DNA of 64,000 nucleotides from Sphingomonas folli (GCF_019429525.1 NZ_JAHXZL010000005.1:186001-250000); one strand, 5' to 3'; counted from the stretch's first letter, positions 28,737 through 40,792 are shown. Notes: generated by a model not told the origin, from the letters alone. Made by a program: numbers and translations.

Positions 28737-31013
28737 ATGACCGACGATCGCACCGCCACCGAGACGCGCCACGACCAGTTCTCCGAGCGCGAGGCCCTGC
28801 TGTTCCACTCGGAGGGGCGCCCCGGCAAGATCGAGATCGTCGCGTCCAAACCGATGGCGACGCAGCGCGACCTGGCGCTGGCCTATTCCCCCGGGGTCGC
28901 CGTGCCGGTGCAGGCGATCGCCGACGATCCCGCCACCGCCTATGATTACACCGCCAAGGGCAACCTGGTCGCGGTGATCTCGAACGGCACCGCCATCCTC
29001 GGCATGGGCAATCTCGGCGCGCTCGCCTCCAAGCCGGTGATGGAGGGCAAGGCGGTGCTCTTCAAGCGCTTCGCCGACGTCGACTCGATCGACATCGAGC
29101 TGAAGACCGAGGACGTCAACCGCTTCATCGACGCGGTCGAGCTGATGGAGCCGAGCTTCGGCGGCATCAACCTCGAGGACATCAAGGCGCCCGAGTGTTT
29201 CATCATCGAGCAGACGCTGCGCGAGCGGATGAACATCCCCGTCTTCCACGACGACCAGCACGGCACCGCGATCATCTGCGCCGCCGGTCTGATCAACGCC
29301 TGCCTGCTCACCGGTCGCCAGCTGTCCTCGGTCAAGGTCGTCGTCAACGGCGCGGGCGCGGCCGCGATCGCCTGCACCGAGCTGATCAAGGCGATGGGCG
29401 TGCGCGCCGACAACGTGCTGATCTGCGATCGCACCGGCGTGATCTACCAGGGTCGCGACGACGTGAACCAGTGGCAGTCCGCGCACGCCGCCAACACCGA
29501 CCGGCGCACCCTCACCGAGGCGCTGCACGGCGCCGACGTGTTCCTCGGCCTCTCCGCCGCGGGCGCGCTCAAGCCCGAGATGGTGAAGGACATGGCGCCC
29601 GCGCCGATCATCTTCGCCATGGCCAACCCCGAGCCGGAGATCCGCCCCGAGCTCGCCAAGGCGGCGCGCCCCGACGCCATCGTCGCCACCGGCCGGTCGG
29701 ACTATCCGAACCAGGTCAACAACGTGCTGGGCTTCCCCTTCATCTTCCGCGGCGCGCTGGACGTCCGCGCCACCGGCATCAACGACGAGATGAAGATCGC
29801 CGCCGCCAACGCCATCGCCGAGCTGGCGCGCGATCGCGTGCCCGAGGAGGTCGCGGTCGCCTATGGCACGCGCCACACCTTCGGACCGGAGTATATCATC
29901 CCCGCGCCGTTCGACCCGCGGCTGATGGAGATGGTGTCGGTCGCGGTCGCGCAGGCGGCGATGGACTCGGGCGTCGCCACCAAGCCGATCACCGACATGA
30001 ACGCCTATCGCGACACGCTGCGCGCGCGGCTCAACCCCACCACCGCGGTGCTGAGCCTCGCCTACGAGGGCGCCAAGGCCAACCCCAAGCGCGTGCTCTT
30101 CGCCGAGGGCGAGGAAGAGGTGGTGCTGCGCGCCGCCATCGCCTTCAAGGAGGGCGGCTACGGCATCCCCGTGCTGGTCGGGCGCGAGGACGTGTACGAC
30201 AATCTGCGCGCGCTCGGGATCGACAACCCCGAGGAGTACGAGCTGCACAACAGCCGCGTCTCGCCGCTGGTGCCCAAGATGGTCGACTTCCTCTACCAGC
30301 GGCTCCAGCGCCGCGGCTTCCTGCGCCGCGAGGTGGAGCGGATGATCAACCAGGACCGCAACATCTTCGGCGCGGTGCTGCTCCAGCTCGGCGAGGCCGA
30401 CGCGATGATCACCGGCGTCACCCGCCCCTGGGCGCAGTCGATGCGCGAGATCAAGCGCGTGATCGACCCGGCGCCGGGCCGCACCGCCTTCGGCATCCAC
30501 GTGCTGGTGGGCCAGTCGCACACCGTCTTCATCGCCGACACGACGGTGAACGAGCGCCCCAACGCCGAGGAGCTCGCCGACATCGCCGAGCAGACCGCGA
30601 CCGTGGCGCGGCAGATGGGGCACGAGCCGCGCGTCGCCTTCCTGAGCTATTCCACCTTCGGCAACCCGACCGGCCAGTGGCTCGACAATATCCGCGAGGC
30701 GGTGAACGTGCTCGACCAGCGCCAGGTCGGCTTCGAGTATGAGGGCGAGATGGCGCCCGACGTCGCGCTCAACCCGAAGCAGCTGGCCAACTATCCCTTC
30801 GCGCGGCTGTCGGGGCCGGCCAACATCCTCGTCATGCCCGGGCTGCAGTCGGCCAACATCTCGGCCAAGCTGCTGCGCGAGCTGGGCGGCGACGACATGA
30901 TCGGGCCGATGCTGGTGGGCATGGAGAAGCCCGTGCAGATCGCGCCGATGACCTCCACCGCGAGCGAGCTGGTGACGCTGGCGGTGCTCGCCGCGGGCGG
31001 CATCGCGCGCTGA
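28737..31013 (+). CDS. maeB: NADP-dependent malic enzyme with phosphotransacetylase-like domain
   Basis: A 758-residue enzyme converting malate to pyruvate, CO2 and NADPH. The start has aggaaggcc right before the ATG. The N-terminal malic domain shows LALAYSPGVAVP and the NAD(P)/metal region VFHDDQHGTAIICAAG and VVVNGAGAAAIAC. After about residue 440 there is a phosphotransacetylase-like domain (from RVLFAEGEEEVVLRAA to PTGQWLDNIREA). This domain usually has no PTA activity and serves allosteric control by acetyl-CoA. Length is normal for MaeB. It supplies NADPH and pyruvate from the TCA cycle. Confidence 0.96.
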   Translation: MTDDRTATETRHDQFSEREALLFHSEGRPGKIEIVASKPMATQRDLALAYSPGVAVPVQAIADDPATAYDYTAKGNLVAVISNGTAILGMGNLGALASKPVMEGKAVLFKRFADVDSIDIELKTEDVNRFIDAVELMEPSFGGINLEDIKAPECFIIEQTLRERMNIPVFHDDQHGTAIICAAGLINACLLTGRQLSSVKVVVNGAGAAAIACTELIKAMGVRADNVLICDRTGVIYQGRDDVNQWQSAHAANTDRRTLTEALHGADVFLGLSAAGALKPEMVKDMAPAPIIFAMANPEPEIRPELAKAARPDAIVATGRSDYPNQVNNVLGFPFIFRGALDVRATGINDEMKIAAANAIAELARDRVPEEVAVAYGTRHTFGPEYIIPAPFDPRLMEMVSVAVAQAAMDSGVATKPITDMNAYRDTLRARLNPTTAVLSLAYEGAKANPKRVLFAEGEEEVVLRAAIAFKEGGYGIPVLVGREDVYDNLRALGIDNPEEYELHNSRVSPLVPKMVDFLYQRLQRRGFLRREVERMINQDRNIFGAVLLQLGEADAMITGVTRPWAQSMREIKRVIDPAPGRTAFGIHVLVGQSHTVFIADTTVNERPNAEELADIAEQTATVARQMGHEPRVAFLSYSTFGNPTGQWLDNIREAVNVLDQRQVGFEYEGEMAPDVALNPKQLANYPFARLSGPANILVMPGLQSANISAKLLRELGGDDMIGPMLVGMEKPVQIAPMTSTASELVTLAVLAAGGIAR

Positions 31014-31021
31014 GGCGCGGC

Positions 31022-31044
31022 GCCGGCGCGCGGGTCGCGCCGGC
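31022..31044 (+). terminator. Strong GC hairpin after maeB
   Basis: gccggcgcg and cgcgccggc form a perfect 9-bp stem with a 5-base loop, 8 bp after the maeB stop. No U-tract follows, so it may stall or protect the mRNA end rather than act as a classic intrinsic terminator. Confidence 0.5.
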
Positions 31045-31668
31045 GGTGGCGGTGGCGACGCGGGCGCGGGCTGAGCCCGCTGTCCGCGGGCCGCTGCGCC
31101 ACCTCGGTTCGAGCCGCCGTGCCATGGCGTGACCGCGCTTCGCCCCAGGTGGCCCACCGTATGCGCCGCGTCGCCCCACGTCGCTCCAACATGACTCAAC
31201 ATTCGCCCGCGGTCGGCCGGCGCCGCTCCAACGTGACTCAACATTCGCGTCGCCCGGTCGTCGCCGCGGCACGGGCGTCAAGCGCTTGGAGTCACTTCCT
31301 TTCGCCCGCGTGGCCCTCGCGGCAGCCTTCGGCGAATGTTGCGAATGTTGAGTCGCTGGCGCGTTCGCGGCGACGCGCGCGGCGATCGTCATGGTACCGG
31401 GCACCGGCGCACGCGCCGGCGATGAGACAGAGCGTCCACGCTCCTGCCACATCGCGCGCAGCGTAGGACAGTCGCCGCCACCGATCAGACTGTGCTCGTG
31501 AGACGTCCGCTCCAGCGTGTTCCTGCGCGCGCAGGAGCGCGGGGCCACGCACGTCGCGCCCGAGCCCAGGGGCAAGCGTCGAGGCGCTACCGCGCGCCTG
31601 GCGCCTCCGCGGCAGTCCAGAACCTCGACAGGTGCGAGAGGTATCGCCGCGAGAGGCGGCCGGCACGC
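31045..31668. other. 624-bp gene-free region between maeB and queA
   Basis: Both flanking genes end here (convergent), so promoters are not expected, yet the gap is long. It holds a duplicated 25-bp unit and inverted partial copies (see the separate repeat entry). A short palindrome occurs near 31410 (caccggcgcacgcgccgg). I see no frame with protein-like content. It may hold a small RNA or the decayed remains of a mobile element. Confidence 0.5.
31182..31354. repeat. Direct and inverted copies of a GACTCAACATTCGC unit
   Basis: A 25-bp unit (cgctccaac-R-tgactcaacattcgc, where R is a or g) occurs at 31182-31206 and 31224-31248, with a single mismatch. Its last 14 bases recur inverted (gcgaatgttgagtc) at 31341-31354. 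A further partial gcgaatgtt lies directly before that at 31332-31340. The layout of paired direct repeats and an inverted copy about 90 bp away is unlike the other palindromic repeats in the window. Confidence 0.75.
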
Positions 31669-32694
31669 TCACGGCAGCAGCAGCGACGCGTCCCCATACG
31701 AGTAGAAGCGATACTCTCGCGCGATCGCGTGCGCGTAGGCCGCCTGCATCCGCTCCAGCCCGATCAGCGCCGAGACCAGCATGAACAGGGTCGAGCGCGG
31801 CAGGTGGAAGTTGGTCATCAGCCCGTCGACGCCGCGGAAGCGATAGCCCGGCGTGATGAAGATCGCGGTGTCGCCCTCGAACGGCCGCACCTGCCCGTCC
31901 TTCCCCGCGGCGCTCTCGATCAGCCGCAGCGAGGTGGTGCCCACCGCGATCACGCGCCCGCCGCGCGCGCGCACCGCGTTGAGCCGGTCGGCGGTGGCCT
32001 GGTCGATCCGCCCCCATTCGGCGTGCATGCGGTGGTCGGCGGTGTCCTCCGCCTTGACCGGCAGGAACGTGCCCGCGCCGACGTGGAGCGTCAGCGTCGC
32101 ATGCTCCACCCCCGCCGCGGCGAGCCGCTCGAGCAGCGCGGGCGTGAAGTGCAGCGCCGCGGTCGGCGCCGCGACCGCGCCGGGCGCGGCGGCGAAGATC
32201 GTCTGGTAATCCTCGGCGTCGCGCGCGTCGGCGGCGCGCCGGCCCGCGATATAGGGCGGCAGCGGCATCCGCCCGGCGCGCTCGAGCAGCAGCTCGACCG
32301 GCGCGTCGCCGGCGAAGTCGAGCGCCCAGCTGCCGTCGTCCGCGCGGTCGCGCGCGGTGGCGCTCACGCCCGCGCCGAAGTCGATCGCGTCGCCGTCGCG
32401 GAGCCGCCGGGCGTTGCGCACGAAGGCGCGCCAGCGGCGCGGCCCCTCGCGCTTGTGCAGCGTCGCGCCGATCCGCGCCGCGCCGCGCGTGCCCTCGAGC
32501 TGCGCGGGGATCACGCGCGTGTCGTTGAACACCAACAGGTCGCCCGCGCGCAGCAGCTCGGGCAGGTCGGCCACGACGCGGTCGTCGAGCCCGTCGCCGC
32601 GCACCGCGAGCAGCCGCGCGGCGTCGCGCGGGCTCGCCGGGCGCAGCGCGATCCGCTCGGGCGGCAGGTCGAAGTCGAAGAGGTCGACGTTCAT
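31669..32694 (-). CDS. queA: S-adenosylmethionine:tRNA ribosyltransferase-isomerase
   Basis: A 341-residue enzyme that transfers and rearranges the ribosyl group of SAM onto preQ1 in tRNA to give epoxyqueuosine. The family N-terminus is clear ([29 protein letters not shown]), as are [51 protein letters not shown] and the C-terminal [18 protein letters not shown]. Length is standard. It follows the cyclophilin gene by 19 bp on the same strand, so the two are likely co-transcribed. queF, an earlier step of the pathway, is encoded at 63041-63487. Confidence 0.96.
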   Translation of the reverse strand: MNVDLFDFDLPPERIALRPASPRDAARLLAVRGDGLDDRVVADLPELLRAGDLLVFNDTRVIPAQLEGTRGAARIGATLHKREGPRRWRAFVRNARRLRDGDAIDFGAGVSATARDRADDGSWALDFAGDAPVELLLERAGRMPLPPYIAGRRAADARDAEDYQTIFAAAPGAVAAPTAALHFTPALLERLAAAGVEHATLTLHVGAGTFLPVKAEDTADHRMHAEWGRIDQATADRLNAVRARGGRVIAVGTTSLRLIESAAGKDGQVRPFEGDTAIFITPGYRFRGVDGLMTNFHLPRSTLFMLVSALIGLERMQAAYAHAIAREYRFYSYGDASLLLP

Positions 32695-32713
32695 CGGCGT
32701 CGCGCGCGCCGGC

Positions 32714-33418
32714 TCAGCGGCGGCGCGGCGCCGGCCTGGGGCGGGACGCCGGGGCAGTGGTCGCCGCCCCCGCCGCCGTCCCCGGCAGCGTCGGCGTGGT
32801 GCCCGGCAGTGTCGGCAGCGTGGCCGGCGCGGCGGCGGGCAGCGGCTGATAGGCCGGCGGGTTGTCCGAGGCGATATAGGCGTGGACGATCCGCGACGGG
32901 TTGGCCGGCGGCTCGCCGCGCTCGATCGCGTCGACGTAGTTCATCCCCGATGTGACGCGGCCGAACACGGTGTACTTCTTGTCGAGCGAGAAGCGCGGCT
33001 GGAAGATGATGTAGAACTGGCTGTTCGCACTATCCTCCTTCTCCGCGCGCGCGGCCGCGACCGATCCGCGCACGTGCGGCAGATAGTTGAACTCGGCGGG
33101 CAGGTCCGGCAGCTGGCTGCCGCCGGTGCCGTCACCCTTGGGATCGCCGCCCTGCGCCATGAAGCCGTCGATCACGCGGTGGAACACGAGGCCGTCATAG
33201 AAATGCTGGCGGGTGAGCTGCTTGATCCGCTCGACCATCTTGGGCGCGACGTCCGGGCGCAGCGCGATCTCGACGCGGCCGCCGGTGGAGAGGTCGAGCA
33301 GCCAGATGTTGGTCTTGTCGCCCAGCGGCGGCGGCGCGAGCCGCTCCTGCGCCGCGGCGGGGGCGGCGGTGAGCACGGCGGCGGCGAAGAGGGCGGACAG
33401 GAGGGCGGACGGGCGCAT
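32714..33418 (-). CDS. Exported cyclophilin-type peptidyl-prolyl isomerase
   Basis: A 234-residue PPIase. The start is placed at the signal peptide [24 protein letters not shown]; upstream in-frame ATGs lie in repeat DNA. The cyclophilin core shows [27 protein letters not shown], with the catalytic Arg in FHRV, and [24 protein letters not shown]. The C-terminus is a Pro/Ala/Thr-rich tail with two LPGT-type repeats and a basic end. It should catalyse proline isomerisation during folding of periplasmic proteins. It directly precedes queA on the same strand. Confidence 0.93.
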   Translation of the reverse strand: MRPSALLSALFAAAVLTAAPAAAQERLAPPPLGDKTNIWLLDLSTGGRVEIALRPDVAPKMVERIKQLTRQHFYDGLVFHRVIDGFMAQGGDPKGDGTGGSQLPDLPAEFNYLPHVRGSVAAARAEKEDSANSQFYIIFQPRFSLDKKYTVFGRVTSGMNYVDAIERGEPPANPSRIVHAYIASDNPPAYQPLPAAAPATLPTLPGTTPTLPGTAAGAATTAPASRPRPAPRRR

Positions 33419-33554
33419 CGGTGCTTTCGGGTCTGTCGGGAGGGAGTCAGCGGCGGCGTCTAGACCAGATTCACGCTTGCGCCAAACTGAATGGCGGAGG
33501 CGGTGCGGTGCGGCCACGCCTGCACGAGGCGATCCCATCGTCATCCCCACTTCC

Positions 33555-33650
33555 ATCATCCCGGACTTGGTCCGGCATCCATCTCTCCGCATATCGCGCG
33601 GCCGGTGAGTTTGCGGAACGGTGGATCCCGGACCGAGTCCGGGATGACGG
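33555..33650. repeat. Inverted pair of cccgg...ccggg repeat units
   Basis: tcatcccggacttggtccgg and its near-inverse cccggaccgagtccgggatg face each other about 50 bp apart. They are of the same family as the single unit at 20328-20352. The pair lies in the 280-bp gap between coaD and the cyclophilin gene and could fold into two hairpins. No gene is seen in this gap. Confidence 0.65.
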
Positions 33651-33698
33651 GAGAAGAGAGCGGGATGGCGGGAGAGTCAGGCAGCGTGACGCCGCCTC

Positions 33699-34214
33699 TC
33701 ACCCGCCGCGCCGCCCCACCAGCGCCACGCGGTCGACCACCTCCCGGCACACCGCGGCGGTGACGAACTTGCGGATGTCGCCGCCGAACAAAGCGATCTC
33801 CTTGACCAGCTTGGAGGCGATCGGCTGCAGCCCGACGTCGGCCATCAGGAAGACGGTCTCGATCCGGTCGTTGAGCTGCTGATTCATCCCCGCCATCTGA
33901 TACTCATATTCGAAGTCGGCGACCGCGCGCAGCCCGCGCACGATCATCGTCGCGCCCTCGCGCTCGGCGAAGTCCATCAGCAGCGAGTCGAACTCCACCA
34001 CGTGGATCTCGCCGCCGATCGCGGCGACCTCGCGCTGCACCATCGCCATCCGCTCGGCGACGCTGAACATCGGCGACTTGCTGGGATTGGTGGTGACGCC
34101 GATCACCAGCCGGTCGACCAGCTTGGCGCCGCGGCGGATGATGTCCATGTGGCCGAGCGTCACGGGATCGAACGTCCCCGGGTAGACGCCGACGCGCGCG
34201 CCCACGCCGCTCAC
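33699..34214 (-). CDS. coaD: Phosphopantetheine adenylyltransferase
   Basis: A 171-residue enzyme of coenzyme A synthesis: ATP plus 4'-phosphopantetheine gives dephospho-CoA. The nucleotidyltransferase motif RVGVYPGTFDPVTLGHMDII is intact, as are IVRGLRAVADFEYEYQM and the C-terminal SKLVKEIALFGGDI. The start is GTG and overlaps the ispA stop by four bases (GTGA). Translation is therefore coupled to ispA. No other start suits the motif position. Confidence 0.97.
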   Translation of the reverse strand: MSGVGARVGVYPGTFDPVTLGHMDIIRRGAKLVDRLVIGVTTNPSKSPMFSVAERMAMVQREVAAIGGEIHVVEFDSLLMDFAEREGATMIVRGLRAVADFEYEYQMAGMNQQLNDRIETVFLMADVGLQPIASKLVKEIALFGGDIRKFVTAAVCREVVDRVALVGRRGG

Positions 34215-35119
34215 CCGCGCCGCTCGGTGACGAAGCGCGCGATCGCGCGCAGCAGCTCGGCCTCGTCGCCGTAGCTGCGCAGGTGATCGATCGCCTGGTC
34301 GACCAGCATCTGCGACTGCTGGCGCGCGCGGTCCACGCCGAGCAGCGAGACGAACGTCTCCTTGCCCTTCTCGCCGTCCTTGCGCAGCTTCTTGCCGGCG
34401 AGCTGCTCGTCGCCCTCGACGTCGAGCAGGTCGTCGACGATCTGGAAGGCGAGGCCGAGGTCGTGCGCGTAGCCGCGCAGGTGGCGGCGCCCCTCGGGCG
34501 GCACGCGGCCGAGGATCGCGCCCGCCTCCACCGCCGCGCCGATCAGCGCGCCCGTCTTCATCTGCTGGAGCCGCGTGACGGTGCCGAGGTCGAAGGCGGC
34601 GCCGTCGGCCTTGAGGTCCATCGCCTGCCCACCCGCCATGCCGCCCGGGCCCGAGGCGCGCGCGAGGTCGGCGACCAGCTCGGCGCGGACGAACGGGTCG
34701 GCGTGGGTGGCCGGGTCGGCCAGCACCTCGAAGGCGAGCGCGTGGAGGCAGTCGCCCGCCAGGATCGCGGTCGCCTCGTCGAACGCCTTGTGGACGGTGG
34801 CCTTGCCGTGGCGCATGTCGTCGTCGTCCATCGCCGGCAGGTCGTCGTGGATCAGCGAGTAAGCGTGGATCGCCTCGAGCGCGACCGCGGCGCGCGCGGC
34901 ACCGTCGCGCGCCACGTCGAACAACCGCGCGGTGGCGAACACCAGCAGCGGGCGCAGCCGCTTGCCGCCGCCGATCGTGGCGTGGCGCATCGCGCGGTAC
35001 AGGTCGGCGCGGGGATCGTCGGGCACCGGGAGCAGCGCGTCGAAGCGACGGTCCATCTCGGCCGCGACTTCCTTGAGCGCGGCCTGCAACCGGGGCGACG
35101 CGGTGGCGGTGATGGTCAT
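34211..35119 (-). CDS. ispA: Polyprenyl (farnesyl-type) diphosphate synthase
   Basis: A 302-residue prenyltransferase that condenses isopentenyl diphosphate with allylic diphosphates. The first aspartate-rich motif is HDDLPAMDDDDMRHG and the second is FQIVDDLLDVEGDEQ. GGGKRLRPLLV holds the substrate-binding Arg residues. The DDxxxxD form of the first motif is that of bacterial farnesyl/geranylgeranyl synthases. It overlaps xseB upstream and coaD downstream by four bases each. The xseB-ispA order is common in proteobacteria. Exact chain length cannot be told from sequence alone. Confidence 0.94.
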   Translation of the reverse strand: MTITATASPRLQAALKEVAAEMDRRFDALLPVPDDPRADLYRAMRHATIGGGKRLRPLLVFATARLFDVARDGAARAAVALEAIHAYSLIHDDLPAMDDDDMRHGKATVHKAFDEATAILAGDCLHALAFEVLADPATHADPFVRAELVADLARASGPGGMAGGQAMDLKADGAAFDLGTVTRLQQMKTGALIGAAVEAGAILGRVPPEGRRHLRGYAHDLGLAFQIVDDLLDVEGDEQLAGKKLRKDGEKGKETFVSLLGVDRARQQSQMLVDQAIDHLRSYGDEAELLRAIARFVTERRG

Positions 35120-35355
35120 CCCGCGGCGAAAGGCTCGGTGGCGGCGGGGCGGCCGTCGGCGCCGAGCCGGATCGCCTCGATCCGCGCCTGCGCGGCGTCG
35201 AGCCGGTCGGCGCAGCGCTGGCGCAGCGCGCTGCCGCGCTCGTAGAGCCGGATCGCCTCCTCCAGCGGGGTATCGCCCGACTCGAGCCGGGCCACGATCG
35301 CCTCGAGCTCGCGTAGGCCGGCCTCGAACGACAGCGTCTCGATGTCCTGCTCCAT
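35116..35355 (-). CDS. xseB: Exodeoxyribonuclease VII small subunit
   Basis: A 79-residue subunit of the nuclease that degrades single-stranded DNA. The start is MEQDIETLSFEAGLRELEAI; an upstream frame is rejected as repeat DNA. The family core LEAIVARLESGDTPLEEAIRLYERG is complete, followed by a helix LRQRCADRLDAAQARIEAI. The stop overlaps the ispA start (ATGA). The large subunit xseA is not in the window. Confidence 0.95.
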   Translation of the reverse strand: MEQDIETLSFEAGLRELEAIVARLESGDTPLEEAIRLYERGSALRQRCADRLDAAQARIEAIRLGADGRPAATEPFAAG

Positions 35356-35447
35356 CAGGCGGCTATGCGATGGGGGGTGCGCCGGGTCAAGAAGATGGGG
35401 GTGCTGGCGGGGTGGCGGGGGTGCGGGGCTCACCTTCCGATCCCTGC

Positions 35448-35541
35448 GTCATCCTGAGCTTGTCTCAGGATCCACCCTTCCGCTCACCCATGCGCGGCTG
35501 GATATGCGGCACGGTGGATCCTGAGACGAGCTCAGGATGAC
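35448..35541. repeat. Inverted pair of cctgag...ctcagg repeat units
   Basis: catcctgagcttgtctcagg at one end and cctgagacgagctcaggatg at the other face each other around about 50 bp. Each unit is itself a small palindrome. The layout is the same as at 33555-33650 but the sequence differs, so it is a sister repeat family. Confidence 0.65.
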
Positions 35542-35579
35542 GGAGGTGAGGTAAGGTGAAGGTTCGTTCCCTCACCCCC

Positions 35580-35700
35580 GTTCGTGCTGAGGAGGCGCTG
35601 AGCTTGTCGAAGCGCCGTCTCGAAGCACTTGGCGCCCCGCTCGTGGCCGCGCTTCGAGACGAGGCTTCGACAAGCTCAGCCTCTCCTCAGCGCGGACGGG
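35580..35700. repeat. Long inverted repeat, gctgaggag...ctcctcag
   Basis: The left arm (gctgaggaggcgctgagctt, then gtcgaagcgccgtctcgaag) is matched by the right arm (cttcgagacgaggcttcgac, then aagctcagcctctcctcagc). The arms are imperfect and about 45 bp long. It sits 38 bp from the preceding repeat, between xseB and a coiled-coil gene. The 368-bp gap 35356-35723 holds these two repeats and no gene that I can see. Confidence 0.65.
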
Positions 35701-35723
35701 AAGGCGAGCCGGCAACCTAGTCC

Positions 35724-36287
35724 CTACCGCCGCCACGCCTCCACCGCCGCCGCATAGGCCCCCGCCGCCCGCTCGCGCGCGGCGTCCAGCCTCGCGCGCT
35801 CGCGCTCGTGGCGGCGTCCCGCCTCGCGGCGCTCGCGGTCGAGCGCGGCCTGGCGCTCGGCCAGCGCCTTCTCCTCGGCGCGGCGGCGCGCGTCCTCCTG
35901 CTCCAGCGCCGCCTCGGCCGCCTCCAGATCGGCGCGGCTCGGGCGCGGCGCGGGCGGCTTGGTCGCGGCCTTCGCGCGCGCCGCCCGCCCCCGCCGCGGC
36001 GGCCCCTCCTCCTCCGCCGCCGCCGCCGCCCGCGCGCGCTTGGGTCGATCCGGCGGCAGCGCCGCGAGCTGCTCCGCCGCGCTGCCGCGCGAGCGGCGCA
36101 CCACCTCGCCCGGGTGCGCCAGCGGCTCCTCCATCAGCGCCGCGTCGGTCACCTCCTCCGCCACGCCGCGCGCGAACAGGTCGGCGTCGGCGCCCCAGGC
36201 GACCAGCGCGGCTCTGCGACTCGGTGCCGCGACATAGGCGTCGTGGAACCCGGCGGGCGTGCGGAACACCTTTAGCTTGCGCGCCAT
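35724..36287 (-). CDS. Conserved Ala/Arg-rich coiled-coil protein
   Basis: A 187-residue protein starting [20 protein letters not shown], with gggaggcgaggg upstream. Residues 1-60 form a compact domain ([30 protein letters not shown]). It is followed by a Lys/Arg/Ala/Pro-rich linker with [14 protein letters not shown], then a long charged coiled coil ([20 protein letters not shown] to the end). No signal peptide or membrane segment is seen. Closely similar proteins occur widely in sphingomonads with no assigned function, sometimes labelled TolA-like for the helical tail only. It is divergent from acnA. Confidence 0.75.
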   Translation of the reverse strand: MARKLKVFRTPAGFHDAYVAAPSRRAALVAWGADADLFARGVAEEVTDAALMEEPLAHPGEVVRRSRGSAAEQLAALPPDRPKRARAAAAAEEEGPPRRGRAARAKAATKPPAPRPSRADLEAAEAALEQEDARRRAEEKALAERQAALDRERREAGRRHERERARLDAARERAAGAYAAAVEAWRR

Positions 36288-36477
36288 CCCTCGCCTCCCG
36301 GGCGTGACCGCCCCCCGCGGCCACAATCGCTTACGTTGCCGTGCCGTTCCACCCTTCCCCGCCCGGTCCCCCGCTGCTATCGCCCGCGGCGATCGAGAGT
36401 TTCGCCCGCCCCCGCGCGCACGCGGCCGTGCCGCATCGACGCGGGCGCGAGGCTCCCACGAGGAAGGACAGCTGCCC

Positions 36478-39165
<2,688 letters not shown>

Positions 39166-39193
39166 GGCGAGGCGTCAGCGACGGGATGAGAGG

Positions 39194-39224
39194 GGGAGGG
39201 TTCCGCGAGGGGCCCTCCCTTTTT
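39194..39224 (+). terminator. Intrinsic terminator after acnA
   Basis: gggaggg (39194-39200) pairs with ccctccc (39213-39219) over a 12-base loop and is followed by a run of five T. It lies 28 bp after the acnA stop codon. Confidence 0.75.
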
Positions 39225-39254
39225 CTTCGGGGATGCGGTTGGCCGCGGCGCTAA

Positions 39255-39387
39255 ATCCTCCCCGGCACGGGGAGGGGGACCAGCCGCAGGCTGGTGGAGG
39301 TGGCTCGCCGCAGACGCTGCGCTCCGTGGAGAACCCCCTCCACCACTCGCTTCGCGAGCGGTCCCCCTCCCCGCGCGCGGGGAGGAT
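39255..39387. repeat. Long palindromic repeat, atcctccccgg...ggggaggat (copy 1)
   Basis: A 133-bp imperfect inverted repeat. It opens with atcctccccggcacggggag, continues with accagccgcaggctggtgga and the centre ctgcgctccgtggag, and closes with ccccctccaccac and ccctccccgcgcgcggggag. A second copy is at 51758-51893. It fills the gap between acnA and the MFS gene. Such units are frequent between genes in sphingomonads and caulobacters. Confidence 0.8.
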
Positions 39388-39518
39388 CTGCTCACAAAAA
39401 TACTTGCTCCGACTTCTCAACCACTTCCCTCCCCTAACCTAACGCAAGCCCGGCCGCTCCCGGATCGCGCCTCGTGACGGAACGTTGCCCGCGAACCCTC
39501 CCGCGGAGCCCGGATCGA

Positions 39519-40787
39519 ATGGCCACGCTCGCCCCCACCCGCCCGGCACCGCCAGACGCCGCGCCGCACCCGCCCGGACGCGCGCTCGACGCGCTCAACT
39601 TCTTCCTCGCCGACGTGCGCGACGGGCTCGGCCCGTATCTCGCCATCTACCTCGTCGCGGTGCGCGGTCCGACGCACGGCTGGAACGAGGCCACCGCCGG
39701 GCTGGTCCTCACCATCGCGGGCATCGTCGGCCTGCTCGCGCAGACCCCGGCGGGCTGGATGATCGACCGGTCGACGCGCAAGCCCGCGATCGTCATCGCC
39801 GCCGCGCTGGTAGTGACGCTCGGCGGCGTGTCGCTGCCCTTCGTCAGCGGCTTCGGCCCGGTCGTCGTCACCCAGTCGCTCGCCGCCGCGGCGGGCGCGC
39901 TGTTCGCGCCGGCGATCGCGGCGATCACGCTGGGGCTGTTCGGCGCGCGCGCCTTCTCCGCGCGGGTCGGGCGCAACGAGGCGTTCAACCACGCCGGCAA
40001 CGCGGTCTCGGCCGCGCTGGCCGGGGTGCTGGCGTGGCGGTTCGGGCCCGTGGTGGTCTTCTACCTGATGGCGGGATTGACCGTGGCGAGCGTCTTCGCC
40101 GCGCTGCGGATCGACTCGCGCCAGATCGACGATGAGGTCGCGCGCGGTCTCGACTGCGCGCCCGACGAGGGCGAGGCCGAGTGCGACCCCGCGCCCGGCT
40201 GGCGCGTGCTGCTCGAGCAGAAGGCGCTGCTGCTATTCGCCGCGCTCGCCTTCCTGTTCCACCTCGCCAACGCGGCAATGCTGACCTCGGTGAGCCAGCT
40301 GCTCGCGCGCACCGTGGGGAAGGACCAGGCGACCTCGCTCACCGCCGCCTGCATCGTCGCGGCGCAGCTGGTGATGGTGCCGATGGCGCTGCTGGTCGGG
40401 CGCAAGGCCGATTCCTGGGGAAGCAAGCCGCTGTTCCTCGCGGCCTTCGCGGTGCTGGGCGCGCGCGGCGCGCTGTACACCGTGTCGCGCGACCCGTGGT
40501 GGCTGGTGGCGGTGCAGGCGCTCGACGGCGTCGGCGCCGGCATCTTCGGCGCATTGTTCCCGGTGGTGATCGCGGACCTGACGCGCGGCAGCGGGCGCTT
40601 CAACGTCGCGCAGGGCGCGGTGGCGACCGCGCAGGGGCTCGGCGCGGCGCTGAGCGCGACGCTGGCGGGGACGATCATCGTCGGCGCGGGCTACACGCCG
40701 ACCTTCCTCACGCTCGCGGCGATCGCGGGGGGCGGGCTGCTGCTCTACGCGCTGGCCATGCCCGAGACCCGCGACCGAACCGGCTGA
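39519..40787 (+). CDS. MFS permease
   Basis: A 422-residue transporter with 12 predicted membrane helices. The start is set at MATLAPTRPAPPDAAPHPPG, with ggag 11 bases upstream. The first membrane segment begins with RALDALNFFLADVRDGLGPY. The loop between TM2 and TM3 has WMIDRSTRKPAIVIAAAL, close to the MFS motif A (GxxxDRxGRR). A second weak copy (LLVGRKADSWGSKPL) occurs at the start of the other half. A hydrophilic loop (EGEAECDPAPG) separates the halves. Substrate unknown. Confidence 0.88.
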   Translation: MATLAPTRPAPPDAAPHPPGRALDALNFFLADVRDGLGPYLAIYLVAVRGPTHGWNEATAGLVLTIAGIVGLLAQTPAGWMIDRSTRKPAIVIAAALVVTLGGVSLPFVSGFGPVVVTQSLAAAAGALFAPAIAAITLGLFGARAFSARVGRNEAFNHAGNAVSAALAGVLAWRFGPVVVFYLMAGLTVASVFAALRIDSRQIDDEVARGLDCAPDEGEAECDPAPGWRVLLEQKALLLFAALAFLFHLANAAMLTSVSQLLARTVGKDQATSLTAACIVAAQLVMVPMALLVGRKADSWGSKPLFLAAFAVLGARGALYTVSRDPWWLVAVQALDGVGAGIFGALFPVVIADLTRGSGRFNVAQGAVATAQGLGAALSATLAGTIIVGAGYTPTFLTLAAIAGGGLLLYALAMPETRDRTG

Positions 40788-40792
40788 TCGAA

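Noticed and set aside
31095..31125. ggttcgag suggesting a tRNA T-loop
   Set aside because: No matching acceptor stem, anticodon arm or CCA end could be built around it.
28692..31244. 850-codon open frame on the minus strand across maeB
   Set aside because: Antisense to an intact malic enzyme; composition is typical of a GC-driven shadow.
31182..31248. CRISPR-like repeats
   Set aside because: Only two direct copies with a short 17-bp spacer, and no cas genes in the window.
32714..33592. Longer cyclophilin starting upstream of 33418
   Set aside because: The extra N-terminus is encoded by intergenic repeat DNA and would hide a clear signal peptide.
39478..39482. GGAAC near the start of the MFS permease gene
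   Set aside because: The expected -10 CGTT is missing at the correct spacing.
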